A stretch of 51,136 nt of DNA from Chara braunii. Taxonomy: Eukaryota > Streptophyta > Charophyceae > Charales > Characeae. Made by a program: the position numbers and the translations under genes. The stretch covers positions 1,006,433 through 1,057,568 of the forward strand of contig BFEA01000422.1 of the NCBI GenBank assembly GCA_003427395.1, written 5' to 3'. The notes beneath the pieces were generated by a model. It was not told the DNA's origin, searched no databases, and saw only the letters and a program-made list of their open reading frames with translations. The stretch's first letter is position 1. Every line of letters begins with the position of its first letter. Of the stretch, positions 11,003-21,872 are shown piece after piece.

Positions 11003-12756
11003 CTGATCAGTGTCGTTCTGGCCTCGTCTATTCGCAAGCCACCGGGACTCAGGACTAAGGCAAATACCAGTCAAGCCACCAATCAGCACCATAGTTGTAG
11101 ATCTCATAATTCATCTCCTTCCTTCCTGGTTGAGGATATCCCCTAAAAAACACCCCTGAGCCCTACTCCGGCAAGTCTTACCACAAGGAAGTCACCATCT
11201 CCACCGCTGTTGTACCCTATTTCAACCCTACAGGCTAGCCCCTTCGCCGCAGAGCGCGTCATCTCCCGCCGTCACAACCACCACAACCGCCAGCCTCCAG
11301 CACCAAACCTTGGAAAAAAAATTCAAAGAAATTTTCAAATAGGAAAAACAGGAAAAAAAAAAAAAACGAAAATCACATGAGCATTTCAATGCCCACCATT
11401 CCCACACAGAGAGGGGGAGAGAGGGAAAAACCACCCTCTCTCCCCATGGCAACTCCAACGCCTATTGAAATCTCAGTAACATGTATAAGGGTCACAAGAA
11501 TCAAAAGAATTACTCCTCTCCCCCAAAAGACAACCCTCTGTCTGTTCACTACCTCCGCGGGAAGGGGCCCCCTCACCTCCTCGCCCCAGTTCAGAACAGC
11601 CCCCAGAATACCACTCCTGCTCCCTCAGTCGCATATAGTACCCCCTAAACTATGCCCCCACGGAGCCGGAGATCCCTCTTCCTTCCTGCCCCACCCCCTC
11701 TAAGAGGAACAACCTCTGAACTCTCACCCTGCTGACATCAGCATCCCTTGTCCTCTCTCCCCAACCGCTATAGCTGATCCGACTTGAAGATCAACGTGGC
11801 CCATAAAAGGACAAACCCTCAATACTGCCTCTACCCGCTCAAAGATCACACCACCCACCTTGTGTAACCCTCGCAGGGAGGGACTCCAACCCTAAAGGAG
11901 AAATCCATTCCAACTCCTCTGACCCGGATCCCATGAAATCCCCGACCGGACCCGCTTGCTAAGAACAACAAAATAAAACCAATTACTTAAGAACTCCCTG
12001 TTTGAGGATTTTTGTAAGAGCTAAAATTTTCAACCTAGCCCACAACAATCATAGAAAGCAAATCACAAATTTCCTTAAACAAGATCAGGGAAGAATTTCA
12101 AAATTGAGAAAAATCACGGGTTTCTATCTACAAAATCAAAGTACGAATTTCAAATTTGAGAAAATCGAGTTTAGGAATTTTTTATACTTGGTAGGCCCGA
12201 CCTGAGATTTTGCGGTGGGTTAATTGAGGCAAAATACCCGTTTAATGGAAGGGTGGCTTAAGAGAATTTCTTCTCTTGTTGATTTTTTTGATCGCTCCCC
12301 CCCTCTCCCCACCTTCCCCCCCCCCTCCCTAAAAAAAGGACCTTTCTTTTGGAGTTTTTTATTTTTATTTTTAATAATAATATGATGTTTTATTCCCCCA
12401 TTTTCAACATCAGATCTTTTAGCTCCAATGGCAGCTGTGCATGGTTGGTGCCATGCAGTAAGTACTAGGGTTACTTTAAAAAAAAAATTCTTTTCTTTTC
12501 TTTTCTTTTTGTTGTTGTGAAAACAGAACACTTCCCATCTTCACCTGAATAGAACACCTGGTTGTTATAGCTGTATTTGCTCCAACTTTCAGTTCATGTA
12601 CAGCAAAAACGATGGGGCATTCTAATCACGTGTTGACAGGATTCTGACCTACGCTCTTGCTTTGCCTTTTCCCTTTTTGTTATTTGCTAATTGAACATCG
12701 CTCCTGCCACTTGACCCTGGCAGTGTTTTTGTTCTTTAGACAGGGTGAAGGCCTCA
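11003..12756. other. No recognised gene
   Basis: C-rich on plus between 11,100 and 11,900, with scattered A-runs. At 12,080-12,170 there are two diverged copies of a ~55-base segment (gaatttcaaaattgagaaaa/gaatttcaaatttgagaaaa). No domain-bearing frame is seen. Confidence 0.35.
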
Positions 12757-12826
12757 GATAAGCCTTGAACCCATCTCTTCCCTGCTGCAACTCAGGCATG
12801 CAACCCCATGGGCTAACCTAAGGAGC
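12757..12826 (-). repeat. tRNA-like segment, likely SINE head
   Basis: The minus strand reads tagcccatggg, matching the pol III A box TRGCNNARNNGG, and about 35 bases later ggttcaaggc, matching most of the B box. Spacing fits a tRNA. No closing acceptor stem is evident, so this is more likely a tRNA-derived SINE head than a functional tRNA. Confidence 0.45.
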
Positions 12827-12989
12827 TGCATGGCATTCAGGATAGACATAAATCTGTCACTGAGATTGCCTCAGGAGGCAGCCTTCTCAAGCCTTGTGTT
12901 AGGTGTGCGCCATTCACAGTGCCACGGTCTCCGGTAGCGCTCCTGTACAGCGCACCTGTCGCCTTTCCATTACAGAGTGGCAACATTGA

Positions 12990-13056
12990 ACGGCCATAGT
13001 TGAGCGTTTTTCCCCTTCTTCTTTTTGAAAAGGGTGGCAGGCATCTGAGATAATTG
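12990..13056 (+). repeat. Dispersed repeat fragment, related to the 23.0-23.5 kb repeat
   Basis: gttgagcgtttttcccc ... tttttgaaaagggtggcagg ... tctgagataatt parallels gttgag, a T-rich stretch, cgaaagggcggcaggcttga and gatatcatc at 23,058-23,130. Confidence 0.45.
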
Positions 13057-13950
13057 GCTTGCTCCTCCTAGTCGGTATTGGTTGGGTCTTTGGCCAACAC
13101 GTGTGTGTGGGGGGGGTGGGGGGTAGGTTGTGTTTGGTGTTTGGGAGAGTGTTGTCCTTCAACACTGATGTTAATGGATAGGGGTGGGGGAAGTAGATGG
13201 GAGGTGCAGCTTCTGGGAAAATGGTCGAGCTTTGTGTTAGCTGCCCCCCCCACCCCACCGGGTGGCCCCACCCTACTCCCTGTCCACACCCGGGGCAAGG
13301 TCCCACCTGCGCAAATTGGGAGATTTCGACCGTTGATCTTTGCAATCTACGGTCAGGATCTCTTAATTCGTGCAAGTGGGATCTTGGCCCCGATTAGGGC
13401 GGGGAGCAACATCCCCTTGATCGTGAGAACAAGCTATGCTCACAGGGTTCCCTTGTGTAGACTTAGGAGTAGTGGTAGGTATAGGTAGAGAAAGGTGAAT
13501 TTGAAGGGAAGGAAGACATCATCGTGGAACCGACCAGCCCCAGGTAATTCAAGAATGACCTGCCCGATCATTGTAGAATTCACCAGCGCCAGGCAATTCA
13601 AAAACGACCTGCCCCCAGGTACTTGAAGAAGAATTTCGTTGATGTAGTTCCACTTGGATCGAACTCAGCTGTGCTCCTTTCAACAGTCCGTGGGTGCACC
13701 AATAGAGTTAGGCCCGCCCGTTAGTTGAGTTTTTTAAATATGTAAGTAAGGATTCGTTCTATCTTCCCAACCTGTGACGATGAATGGCGGCAGCAGGCGG
13801 ACACTCTTCCAGACAAGACGCGAACTGAATGGTACAGCGTTCAGATTGTCGATCAACGGTGAAGAGTTCAAATTCTGATGTTGAGCCAACGATGAAGCTA
13901 TACGCGCGGCGGACTGGAACTAGGTACAAGGGATCCACGCTATCTGGTCG
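13057..13950. repeat. No recognised gene; short tandem duplication
   Basis: A ~50 bp unit is duplicated at 13,519-13,568 and 13,569-13,616 (ccaggtaattcaagaatgac / ccaggcaattcaaaaacgac). G- and C-runs near 13,110 and 13,245 produce low-complexity frames. No domain is recognised. Confidence 0.45.
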
Positions 13951-15371
13951 TTTCCGTTGCGTAAGTAATGGGCAACGGTGATGTGAGGGACATCAGGCCG
14001 TAACGTCCCGTAAGCGATTACGGCGAAAACTATAGCGGGCGTATCTTACCAGATTCCTGGGGAACAGACATTCTGCATCTTACGCATCGTGAGTTGTGCG
14101 GCACACAGATTGGTGAGTAGAGCGGCGAGCCCCCATAGAGGTGAGCGACCCCACCCCGCGTGAATCTGCGCTGTCAATGAACGAACGGAAAAAAAAAGAA
14201 GTGAAAATCGAACGGCAAACAAACAAAGAAATCCAATCTGAAAATCTGGAAATCCTAGAATCTGTAACGGGGTGGGGTGGGGGGGTGGGCGGGCGAGCTG
14301 CGGCGCTGTTCTGTTCGGCTGTGCTGCTTACTTGCCGCGGCGGATCCGGCGGCGTCACTTGCTTGGGCCCCCAGTTGAGCGAGCAATAGGGGGGCGATCA
14401 AGGTCCCCCGCGGTAGTGAGTTTGGGATCGTGCGATGTGATCTGCCGGGGAGACTGGCGGATGGAGGGCGGGAGTGAGGGAGAGAAGCGCAGTTTGGCGC
14501 GTCTTTTGCCCACGATGTGTCGGAAAGGCTCTCGCCACGTACGAACGTCTGCGCCAGCATTTGTCCACGGATCAGATGGACTGGCATGAACCGGCGGGCA
14601 AACGAGCCCACAGGCGGAGAAGGCCAGGCGCCCACCCGCCGGCGGGTGCCTAGGTGGCCGGCGGGACGGAGGTGCTGTGCTTCTGCTCTTCTCGCTTCCG
14701 CCGCTCGTCGACGGCTCACACGGCAGGACTCACACCACAGAGGCGCAGGGCAAGACAGGACTAAACAGGAACCCCGCCCCGCTCCCGTGCATCGCATGCC
14801 AATGCCAATGTCATTGCCACGCATGCGGACGACCAAGAACACATGAACTGAACGAATCAAATGAAAATCACGAACAAAAATCGATCGTCGTCAATATCTG
14901 AGGCACGGCTGGCTGGCGATCGTCCGTCCCCGCGCTTACCTGCTGTCGTTGGCGTCGGTGGGAAGTGGTGCATGGGCAGCAAGTGCCCTCAGTGAGAAGG
15001 GCCGGGGTTGGATTAGAGGGAGCGAGAGAGGGGGGCGGAGGGGGGTCGGGGGTACGATCGGGGTTAGGTTCGGCGAGAAGGGCCCCGCTACCGGTAGGTG
15101 GGTAGGTGGTTATGATCGGGGTTTGGCGGCTGATTTGCTGGGATAGACCCCGCGACTGTGGGGGTTTGCACGACGGTGCCGACTTGCCCGTTTGGTGTCT
15201 CGCCACATGGCTTCACCTGACTGATGGGGCCAATGGTGCTGGTGTTCTTCCCTCCCGCTTCCCCCTACCATAGGCTGTTTCGTGCCACCATTGAGAGATA
15301 GTGCTACTGTGTTTCTCAGGGCCCCTGCTCTTCCTCCTCTTGCCTTCTCAACCTTCTCCTCCCCAACCCCT

Positions 15372-15426
15372 CCCCCCCCCCCCCCCCCCCCCCCCCCCCC
15401 NCCCCCCCCCCCCCCCCCCCCCCNCC
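15372..15426 (+). repeat. Poly-C tract with unresolved bases
   Basis: About 55 bases of C interrupted by N at 15,401 and 15,424. The true length is unknown. Confidence 0.85.
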
Positions 15427-15432
15427 GCTTCT

Positions 15433-15554
15433 TCTCGTCTGTTTTCTGCCCCACCCGACGTCGGTGTCGGTGCGAGAGCGGCATAGCGTAACATCTCGTC
15501 TGTTTTCTGCCCCACCCGACGTCGGTGTCGGTGCGAGAGCGGCATAGCGTAACA
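15433..15554 (+). repeat. 61 bp tandem duplication
   Basis: 15,433-15,493 and 15,494-15,554 appear identical (tctcgtctgttttctgcccc ... catagcgtaaca). They sit immediately after the poly-C/N block, so a local assembly duplication is as likely as a real tandem repeat. Confidence 0.85.
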
Positions 15555-16039
15555 AGCTTTTGGCAATTGGGCGGGGCGGAGGGGAGGACAGGGAAGCGCG
15601 GACGCGCAAGCCGTATCACGCTGTATCTTACGCATCTCAGATCGCATCGCGGGGTCAGCCACGGCCGATCGGGTTCGTTGGCCTTTCCCCTACATGTCCC
15701 TTGCTCCCTTCCCCGTTCCTGTTTCCCCGCCTCCTTCATCAACGAGCGCGTCCATTCGTGCGGGTCCTTTTCTCTACATGAGTTAGCTTCTCTCTGCATC
15801 GGTAGCGTCGTGTTGGGCTTGGCGGCACAGCAGTTTTCTGGATGCCTTCGGGCAGAAGAGGATGACAGATACCCGTCGATCAAGTCAGGGAGGGTAGAGG
15901 AATAGACCGGAGAGGAGGAGGCGGCGGCGGAGAGAAGGGACACATCAGAGAGTAGGAGAGAGGAGTAGTGTGAAAAAAGGAGGGAAAGGAAAAGTCTCGC
16001 GCAGCTGAGAAGGGTGGGGGCGGGAGCCCCGCCGTCACG

Positions 16040-17968
16040 ATGTCGCGCCCGCCTGTGCGCATTGTCGTGATTGGCGACAAGGGAACCGGGAAGTCGTCGT
16101 TGATCGTGGCCGCGGCGACCGAGGAGTTCCCAGAGAAGACGCCGCCAGTGATACCTCCCGCGCGGCTACCGCCGGATCTTTTCCCCGACAAAGAAGCCAT
16201 GTTGGTCGTGGACACCTCGTCGCGCCCCGAAGACAGGAAGACGTTGGAGGAGGAGATCCTGAAAGCGGAGGCCATCCTGCTGACCTACGCCTGCGACAAC
16301 CAGAGCTCGTTCGATCGGCTGCACGCGTGGTGGCTCCCTGAGCTGCGCCGTCTTCATGTCAGCGTGCCCATCATCCTGGTGGGCTGCAAGAGCGATCTGC
16401 GTAACGACTCTCAGCCTGGACCCGATCAGATGCTGCAGCCGATCATGCACGAGCATCGGGAGATCGACTCGTGCATGGAGTGCTCGGCGCAGAAGATCCA
16501 TGGCGTCATGGACGTGTTCCACCAGGCGGAAAAGTCGGTCCTCCATCCGATTGGCCCGCTGTTCGACCAGCGAAAGCTGTGTCTTAAACCTGCCTGCGTG
16601 CACGCGCTCAAGCGGATATTCAGATTGTGCGACACCGACAGAGACGACGTTCTCGACGACATAGAGCTGAACAACTTCCAGATGAAGTGTTTTGACGCCC
16701 CGCTGCAGCCGGCGGAGCTGGAGGGGGTCAAGAGTGTGGTCTTCGACAAGATGCCCGCCGGTGTCTCGGATAGGGGCTTGAATTTGGCCGGCTTCCTCTA
16801 CCTGCACGCGTTGTTCATCGAGAAGGCCAGACAGGAGACCACGTGGACCGTTCTGAGAACCTTCGGCTATGGTAATGATCTCCGACTGCGAGATGAGCTT
16901 CTAGAGAACCCGTCGTTCAAGAGGGCGCCCGATCAGAGCGTCGAGCTCACGCCTGTTGCTATGGAGTTTCTCAAGCAGATGTTCCTTCTGCACGACGATG
17001 ATGGCGATAACGCGCTCAACAGGGACGAGTTGGAAGAGCTGTTCTCCACCTCTCCCGCCAATCCTTGGGCGTCGGATCCCAGGTACACAGACTCGGCTGA
17101 GGTCAATGTGCCCATGGGGGCCCTAACAATGGACGGATTTCTTGCGCAGTGGGCGATGATGACGCTGCTGGACCCGCGGGCCGCGCTCGCGCACCTCATC
17201 TACCTTACGTATCCCCAGGACCCGGCGACGGCATTTGTAGTGACCGATCGGCGGCGCGGCGACAGGAAGAGGAAACAGACCAAGAGAAACGTTTTCCAAT
17301 GCTTCGTGTTTGGCGCGGAGAAGGCGGGGAAGTCGGCGCTTCTTGACCGGCTGCTAGGGAAGCAATTCGAAGCGGGCCACGTGCGGACGGCGAGCGACAG
17401 GTACGCGACAAATGTGGTGGAATGTGAGAACGTAGGGGAGGAGGGAGGGAAGGGGACGAAGGTTCTGGTGATGAGGGAGATACCAGATGACAGGGCGAAG
17501 AAGGTGCTGGAGGATGTGAACGAGATGGCGGCGTGCGACGTGGCGGCGTTCGTGTATGACACCTCGAGTCGCACGTCGTCGCACCGCGCGCTGGAGTTGC
17601 TCGAGAAACTGGCGGAGCACGGGGAGGCCACGTGGAACGAGGTGCCGGCGATACTCGTTGCCAACAAGGATGATCTGGATCCCGACTCGGTCGCAATTGG
17701 CGCGACGGCGAAGGTCTGTCTGGACATGGGGCTCGCCAACCCCATACCGATCTCCCTGAAATTGGGCGACACAGCCAACGTCTTTCAACAGATTATCGAG
17801 GTGGCTATGAAGCCTCACCTTAGCATCCCCATCACTGAGAAGGGCAAGGTACATAAACGATACAAGCACATGTGCACGCAGGCTGTCTATGCCACAGCCG
17901 TAGGCATGACCGTCTTGGCCGCGGGGTACATCGTGTACAGAGTTTACACTTCCAGAAAGCAGCAATGA
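16040..17968 (+). CDS. Mitochondrial Rho GTPase (MIRO), intron-free, complete
   Basis: Encodes 642 residues, the usual length for plant MIRO, an outer-mitochondrial-membrane protein that links calcium sensing and GTP hydrolysis to mitochondrial movement, morphology and contacts. Order of parts: N-terminal GTPase with GDKGTGKS (12-19), DTSS (58-61), GCKSDL (115-120) and ECSAQK (147-152); EF-hand loop DTDRDDVLDDIE (198-209); canonical EF-hand loop DDDGDNALNRDE (319-330); second GTPase with GAEKAGKS (425-432) and NKDD (542-545); and a C-terminal membrane anchor at about 615-633 followed by a short basic tail (RVYTSRKQQ). As is normal for MIRO, the second GTPase lacks a classic DxxG switch and reads REIP. 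The ATG at 16,040 gives the expected N-terminus just ahead of the P-loop. The frame is unbroken and intron-free, whereas land-plant MIRO genes are generally rich in introns. GC content is higher than in the distant flanks. All key residues are present, so it looks functional. A retrocopy is possible. Confidence 0.95.
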   Translation: MSRPPVRIVVIGDKGTGKSSLIVAAATEEFPEKTPPVIPPARLPPDLFPDKEAMLVVDTSSRPEDRKTLEEEILKAEAILLTYACDNQSSFDRLHAWWLPELRRLHVSVPIILVGCKSDLRNDSQPGPDQMLQPIMHEHREIDSCMECSAQKIHGVMDVFHQAEKSVLHPIGPLFDQRKLCLKPACVHALKRIFRLCDTDRDDVLDDIELNNFQMKCFDAPLQPAELEGVKSVVFDKMPAGVSDRGLNLAGFLYLHALFIEKARQETTWTVLRTFGYGNDLRLRDELLENPSFKRAPDQSVELTPVAMEFLKQMFLLHDDDGDNALNRDELEELFSTSPANPWASDPRYTDSAEVNVPMGALTMDGFLAQWAMMTLLDPRAALAHLIYLTYPQDPATAFVVTDRRRGDRKRKQTKRNVFQCFVFGAEKAGKSALLDRLLGKQFEAGHVRTASDRYATNVVECENVGEEGGKGTKVLVMREIPDDRAKKVLEDVNEMAACDVAAFVYDTSSRTSSHRALELLEKLAEHGEATWNEVPAILVANKDDLDPDSVAIGATAKVCLDMGLANPIPISLKLGDTANVFQQIIEVAMKPHLSIPITEKGKVHKRYKHMCTQAVYATAVGMTVLAAGYIVYRVYTSRKQQ

Positions 17969-18610
17969 AAAAGAAGGAAAGCTATATAACTGACGTCCTA
18001 CGACGTGTGTTTCTGTTCACGTGCGTGAATGTGTATGCAACAGAGAGCGAGAGCGAGCGAGCGAGAGAGAGAGAGAGAGAGAGAGAGATTAGTACCCGGC
18101 CGAAGGGTGAACTGACCGGAGAGCGGGGTTGATGCGGATTGGAGGAGGGGTTGCTGTAATTGTTTTTGTGACCGACCATTCATAAGGTGACACGTGGGAA
18201 TCAGCAGACGCTGAACGCGTGATCATTGTCTTCCGAGGCTCGACTTTTCTGTTCACGTTATCGTTGTCATGCCCCCTGTTGTCCGCTGCTCCCCGTTTCC
18301 TTGCTCTTCTCCCATGTCTGTCATACGCCTCTCTCTCTCTCTCTTTCCTTTCATCTCCTTCCTCCCGTTGAATCCGCCTTGTCTCCTTTCTTCAGTTGTT
18401 CCAACAAGAAGTCTCGCTCGTCGTCGTTGGTCATGTGGTCCACATTCATTCACCGTCTTTTCCTTCTTCCTTATCTCCCAACTACCGCCTTCTCTGTCAG
18501 ATGATCGAGTCTTTTCATCTCTTAAGGGGGAACTTCAACCATTCTACTTCCAGCAATTGAGTTCGCTGTCGCTGTCCGCCGCCATCCCGGCAATTGAATG
18601 GGGGTTCTAC
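17969..18610. other. MIRO 3' flank; short GA microsatellite, no gene
   Basis: Presumed 3' untranslated region and downstream DNA. A (GAGC/GA)n tract lies at 18,045-18,088. I saw no clear AATAAA signal near the stop. 18,320-18,350 is a short CT repeat. Confidence 0.4.
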
Positions 18611-18902
18611 GCGGCCTGCCTTCATTTGGTCTTGTTGTGTCTTTCACGCTTTTCTTTCTTCATTCATTCTGCTGTCGACCAGTCCTTTTATTTTCTCCTT
18701 TAATCTTCATCTCCTGCTGTAGGGTACACGCCGCTTCCCTTTGCACGGATTTGGTCGCGGTCTGCCTTCATTTCGTTATGTTGTTTCTTACACGCTTTTA
18801 CTTTTTTGTTCATTCATTATGCTGTCGATCGGTTCTCTTTTCTTCTCTTTAATCTTCATCTCCTGCTATAGGGTACACACCCTTTCCTTTGCACGGATTT
18901 GG
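18611..18902 (+). repeat. Tandem duplication, 146 bp unit
   Basis: Copies at 18,611-18,756 and 18,757-18,902 share ctgccttcattt, cacgctttt, attcattctgctgtcgac / attcattatgctgtcgat, ttaatcttcatctcctgct and gcacggatttggtcg. Confidence 0.8.
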
Positions 18903-19157
18903 TCGAATTTCTGACTGTCGTATTTGTTCGGTGGTGCAATGTTCACGTTCCTCTTCTTGTAATGACGCGGTATTCATCTTTGATGCCTGTGTTTTGCGTA
19001 TGCGCACATGTAATGTCCCCAATTTCCCTCTGCTTGGACATTTCTCTGGCTGAAATTCAGCCGTAATTGCGTCGTTTGGAGTGTGTACGTATATATGATT
19101 GCTGTGCTGCTCGTGCTTCAAGGCCTTTCGAAAAAGCACGTCGTTTTTTTCTCAGGT

Positions 19158-19500
19158 ACGTCGATCCTCTCCCTCTTCTATCCTTTCTCCTGCTCTACAT
19201 GTGTGTTTCAGGGCATACTCAGTGTCGGAACTTTTCTACAAAGCTCTGGACGTGATTGCGGTCAGATGCATCCAGGTCTGACCGTAATTGCAGTCAGGTG
19301 CAGTCTGGAAAGGGTAATGTGAGTACGTCGATCCCGCGTCCCTCTTGTATCCTTTCTCCTGCTCTACATGTGAGTCTCAAGGCATACTCACACTAGGGAC
19401 TTTCCACAAAGCTCTGGACGTGATTGCGGTCAGATTCATCCAGGTCTGGCCGTAATTGCAGTCAGATGCATTCTGGAAAGTTGCTAGTGTGAGTATGCCC
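19158..19500 (+). repeat. Tandem duplication (about 167 bp) carrying MITE-like copies
   Basis: Units starting at 19,158 and 19,325 share cgtcgatcc, tatcctttctcctgctctac, gctctggacgtgattgcggt and ccgtaattgcagtcag. Each unit contains one copy of the inverted-ended element described at 19,381-19,499; the first copy (about 19,211-19,326) has decayed ends. Confidence 0.8.
19381..19499. mobile_element. MITE-like element with 26 bp terminal inverted repeats
   Basis: The left end ggcatactcacactag + gg + actttcca and the reverse complement of the right end (19,474-19,499) ggcatactcacactag + ca + actttcca differ at two bases. The element is 119 bp and has no coding capacity. Possible target duplication ctca on both sides, ragged by one base. 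A diverged copy lies at 23,997-24,122. Confidence 0.7.
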
Positions 19501-19840
19501 TCATTCTGTTGCTTTCTTTGCGTGTGTCGAGGATTCCTGTTCTTGTTTTCTTCTGTTTTGAACGACTGTTTCTTCTCTCTGGAGCGCCATTCACTCTGCT
19601 TCCATCTGTATCACTACCTCTGATCATTCATATGTTCCATTTTTATCCGGTCGCTGGTGTGCCATCACGTCTCGTTTTCTCGCCGTTGCTTTCTTCTTTT
19701 TCCGCAGTAGAGAGGAGGGAGGACCATTTGCCCCCTTGTTGTAGTTGTTGTTGTTGTCGGGGGGGGGTCTTCACCCCCCTTTCTGTTATTTTTAAAGAGC
19801 TAATCTTTCTCCCTCCCTAGCTCGTTGGCCTGGGATCGAA
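19501..19840. other. No recognised gene
   Basis: T/C-rich sequence with a ttg repeat and a G-run near 19,745-19,767. Nothing else is recognised. Confidence 0.35.
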
Positions 19841-20560
19841 TTCCTCCTTTGCCGTTCTTCCTTTCCCTTTTCTCCTTGCTCTCACTCTCCTTTCTCTTCA
19901 GTGTTCATTATCATGCCCTTCCTCTGCTGGATCTCCGTCCCATTCTGCTTTCCTTTTTTGTCCTCGTTCTCCCTCTCCTCCCTTAGTTTTGGCCGTTCCC
20001 TCTCTTTTCTCTTCAGCCCTGGCCCTTGCTCTCCCTCCTCTCTCTCTTTTTTTTAACCCCTCCTTGTTCTCGCTCCACGTCCTCGTTTCTCCTTATCATT
20101 TTGTTTCATGTTCACAACACCTGTTATCACCGCGCTCTTCCTCTTCTCTCCTCTCCTCTCCGTGCCCTCTTTGCTACCATTCTCCGGTTCACTGCGTCCA
20201 CACTTCTCTCTGCTCTGCATCTCTGGTTGAGTCTCCCTCGGCTTCCTAGTAGTTCCTACCTTTTGCTTTCCCTCCCCGCCCGTGTCCCCTTTTTCTCCTC
20301 ATTCGCTGTCTGCCGTCTCTCCTTCTCTCCCTCCCTTGTCCTCCGTTCCCTTCTCCTCTCCCTCTCCCTCTCCTCTTCTCTTCCCTTCTTTTCCTTCTCC
20401 TCTTCTCTTCCTCTCCCTCTCCCTCTCCTCCTTTTCTCTTACTAATTTTCTTCCTCCTCTCCCTCTCCTCCCCTTCTCCTCCCCTCTTCCTTTCGTCAAG
20501 TTGCCTTTGTGCTCCCCTTCCCCTTCCTCGCTCTTCCGCCATCCGAGTTTGTTGTGTCGT
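19841..20560 (+). repeat. Long polypyrimidine-rich stretch
   Basis: About 700 bases almost entirely C and T on the plus strand, especially 20,310-20,520 with repeated ctctccctctcc units. Apparent frames are Ser/Leu/Pro-rich or, on the other strand, Glu/Arg/Gly-rich, and are compositional. Confidence 0.75.
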
Positions 20561-21870
20561 TGGTTTCCTTTGCGCAATGAGTTCTCTTGACAGGCGCACG
20601 GCAGCGATGACGATAGCGTGGGCAGGAGAAGGCGGGGGAGGCGGCGATCAGAGGTATCCATTCGTCTGTGGGAGGCAAACGACGTGCGGAAATATAGTAT
20701 TTATCTTGTGCGGGGCCGATTTCTCTCTCTCTCTCTGTGTTGTCATGAAGAAAGGCATGTACAATATCGCTTTACTCCGTTGCCAGTTCTTCTTCCAAAA
20801 CCTTACTCTTTCCTCGTGGATTGCTTGTTGTTCCACTCTACGTCCTCACGGATTGCCTGACCTATTCTTACCCCTTATGGATTGCCTGGTGTGTGTGCCG
20901 TAGCACAGGGGAAAAAAAAATGTACTGAGTGTGTGGAATGAAGAACGAAGATTTGACGGTCAGTCAGGATGGAATAGTAGTAGTGTGCAAGCGATGATCA
21001 AGAAACGGCGCGGCGGATGGGTTGGTGGGGGGTTTCTTAGGGCAAACGGACACAAGGATTTGCGTGGATGCATTTGACCGACATAGGCGCCACATGCGCT
21101 GCACAAGAATGTCCTTAGCGTCCATAGACAAAAGGCGAAGATAAAAATGGGAGTTGTCTATATAACAGTCAGATCTTGTGTGTGCCCACCCACACACACA
21201 TTCCTGGCTCCGCTCTGGTCTCTGCCATCTCTTCTCGTTGGCTTCTTCTATCGCGCTCTCTCATAGGTTCGGTATGCTGGATGTTAGTAGAGCGATCTGT
21301 TTAATTAATCCAAATGTGATCTCGGGGTATTAATAATCCCTGTTCATTGATATGTACATCTTTTTTTCTTTTTTTTCCGGGAATTGATATGTACATCTGT
21401 TTTTTTTTTCTTTTTTTCTTTCGGGAATTGATATGGATATCAGCAAGTGCTGTTAAATTAATACTAGATAGTATATAGTAATGTATTAAAATATGAATAT
21501 TCTAAAAGTAGACTACTTCTAATTATTATTTTATAATAATTTATATCCTGTTAGAGACCGCAGGCGCAGGAGCGACCAACGGGCCTACCAGCTCATTTGG
21601 TACAGCCAGCCATGAACTGTTGACATGCAGACTCCAGCCCGAATCCAGATGACAGCAGACGAAAAGAAAGAAAATGAAAGAAGGCCCACAGACGCCAGAG
21701 CAAATCGAGAAGAAGCGTTTTTACGATTAGGACTTGGATATCGTCTGAAGAATGAAATGCTCTTGTAAGATTGAGTCAATGAGTAATTAATCATCTGACG
21801 ATGGTCTTCCAATCTGTACGAGTATGATAGGCTTTCGATGAGCGGTAGGAGGGACTTCGGGCTTGCTCCT
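20561..21870. other. No recognised gene; short tandem copy
   Basis: A ~45 bp unit (ttgatatgtacatct + T-rich + cgggaa) is repeated at about 21,347-21,440. The stretch 21,440-21,545 is AT-rich. No domain-bearing frame is seen. Confidence 0.35.
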
Positions 21871-21872
21871 CG

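Larger units (their letters stand above)
13950..15950. promoter_or_regulatory. GC-rich island upstream of MIRO; probable promoter/5' UTR side
   Basis: Unlike the AT-rich flanks, this stretch is rich in G, C and CpG and leads directly into the MIRO coding region. The location suggests the promoter and 5' untranslated region, but no TATA box or start-site motif is clear. Open frames on both strands (for example 14,255-14,860 minus) are typical of GC-rich non-coding DNA and have no domain. It contains the poly-C/N block and the 61 bp duplication listed separately. Confidence 0.4.

Noticed and set aside
12757-12826. Functional tRNA gene
   Set aside because: A and B boxes are present but acceptor and anticodon stems do not close.
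14255-14860. 201-codon minus-strand frame upstream of MIRO
   Set aside because: Arg/Pro/Ala/Ser-rich, overlapped by equally open frames on the plus strand, no recognised domain; typical of GC-rich non-coding DNA.
15110-15943. 277-codon minus-strand frame
   Set aside because: Runs through poly-C, Ns and the 61 bp duplication; glycine-run composition shows it is an artefact.
16166-17965. Long open frames antisense to and overlapping MIRO (up to 213 codons)
   Set aside because: They mirror the high-GC coding strand, have no domains, and the plus-strand MIRO explains the region fully.
20246-20661. Glu/Arg/Gly-rich and Ser/Leu/Pro-rich frames of 100-139 codons
   Set aside because: Compositional products of a pyrimidine-rich tract.
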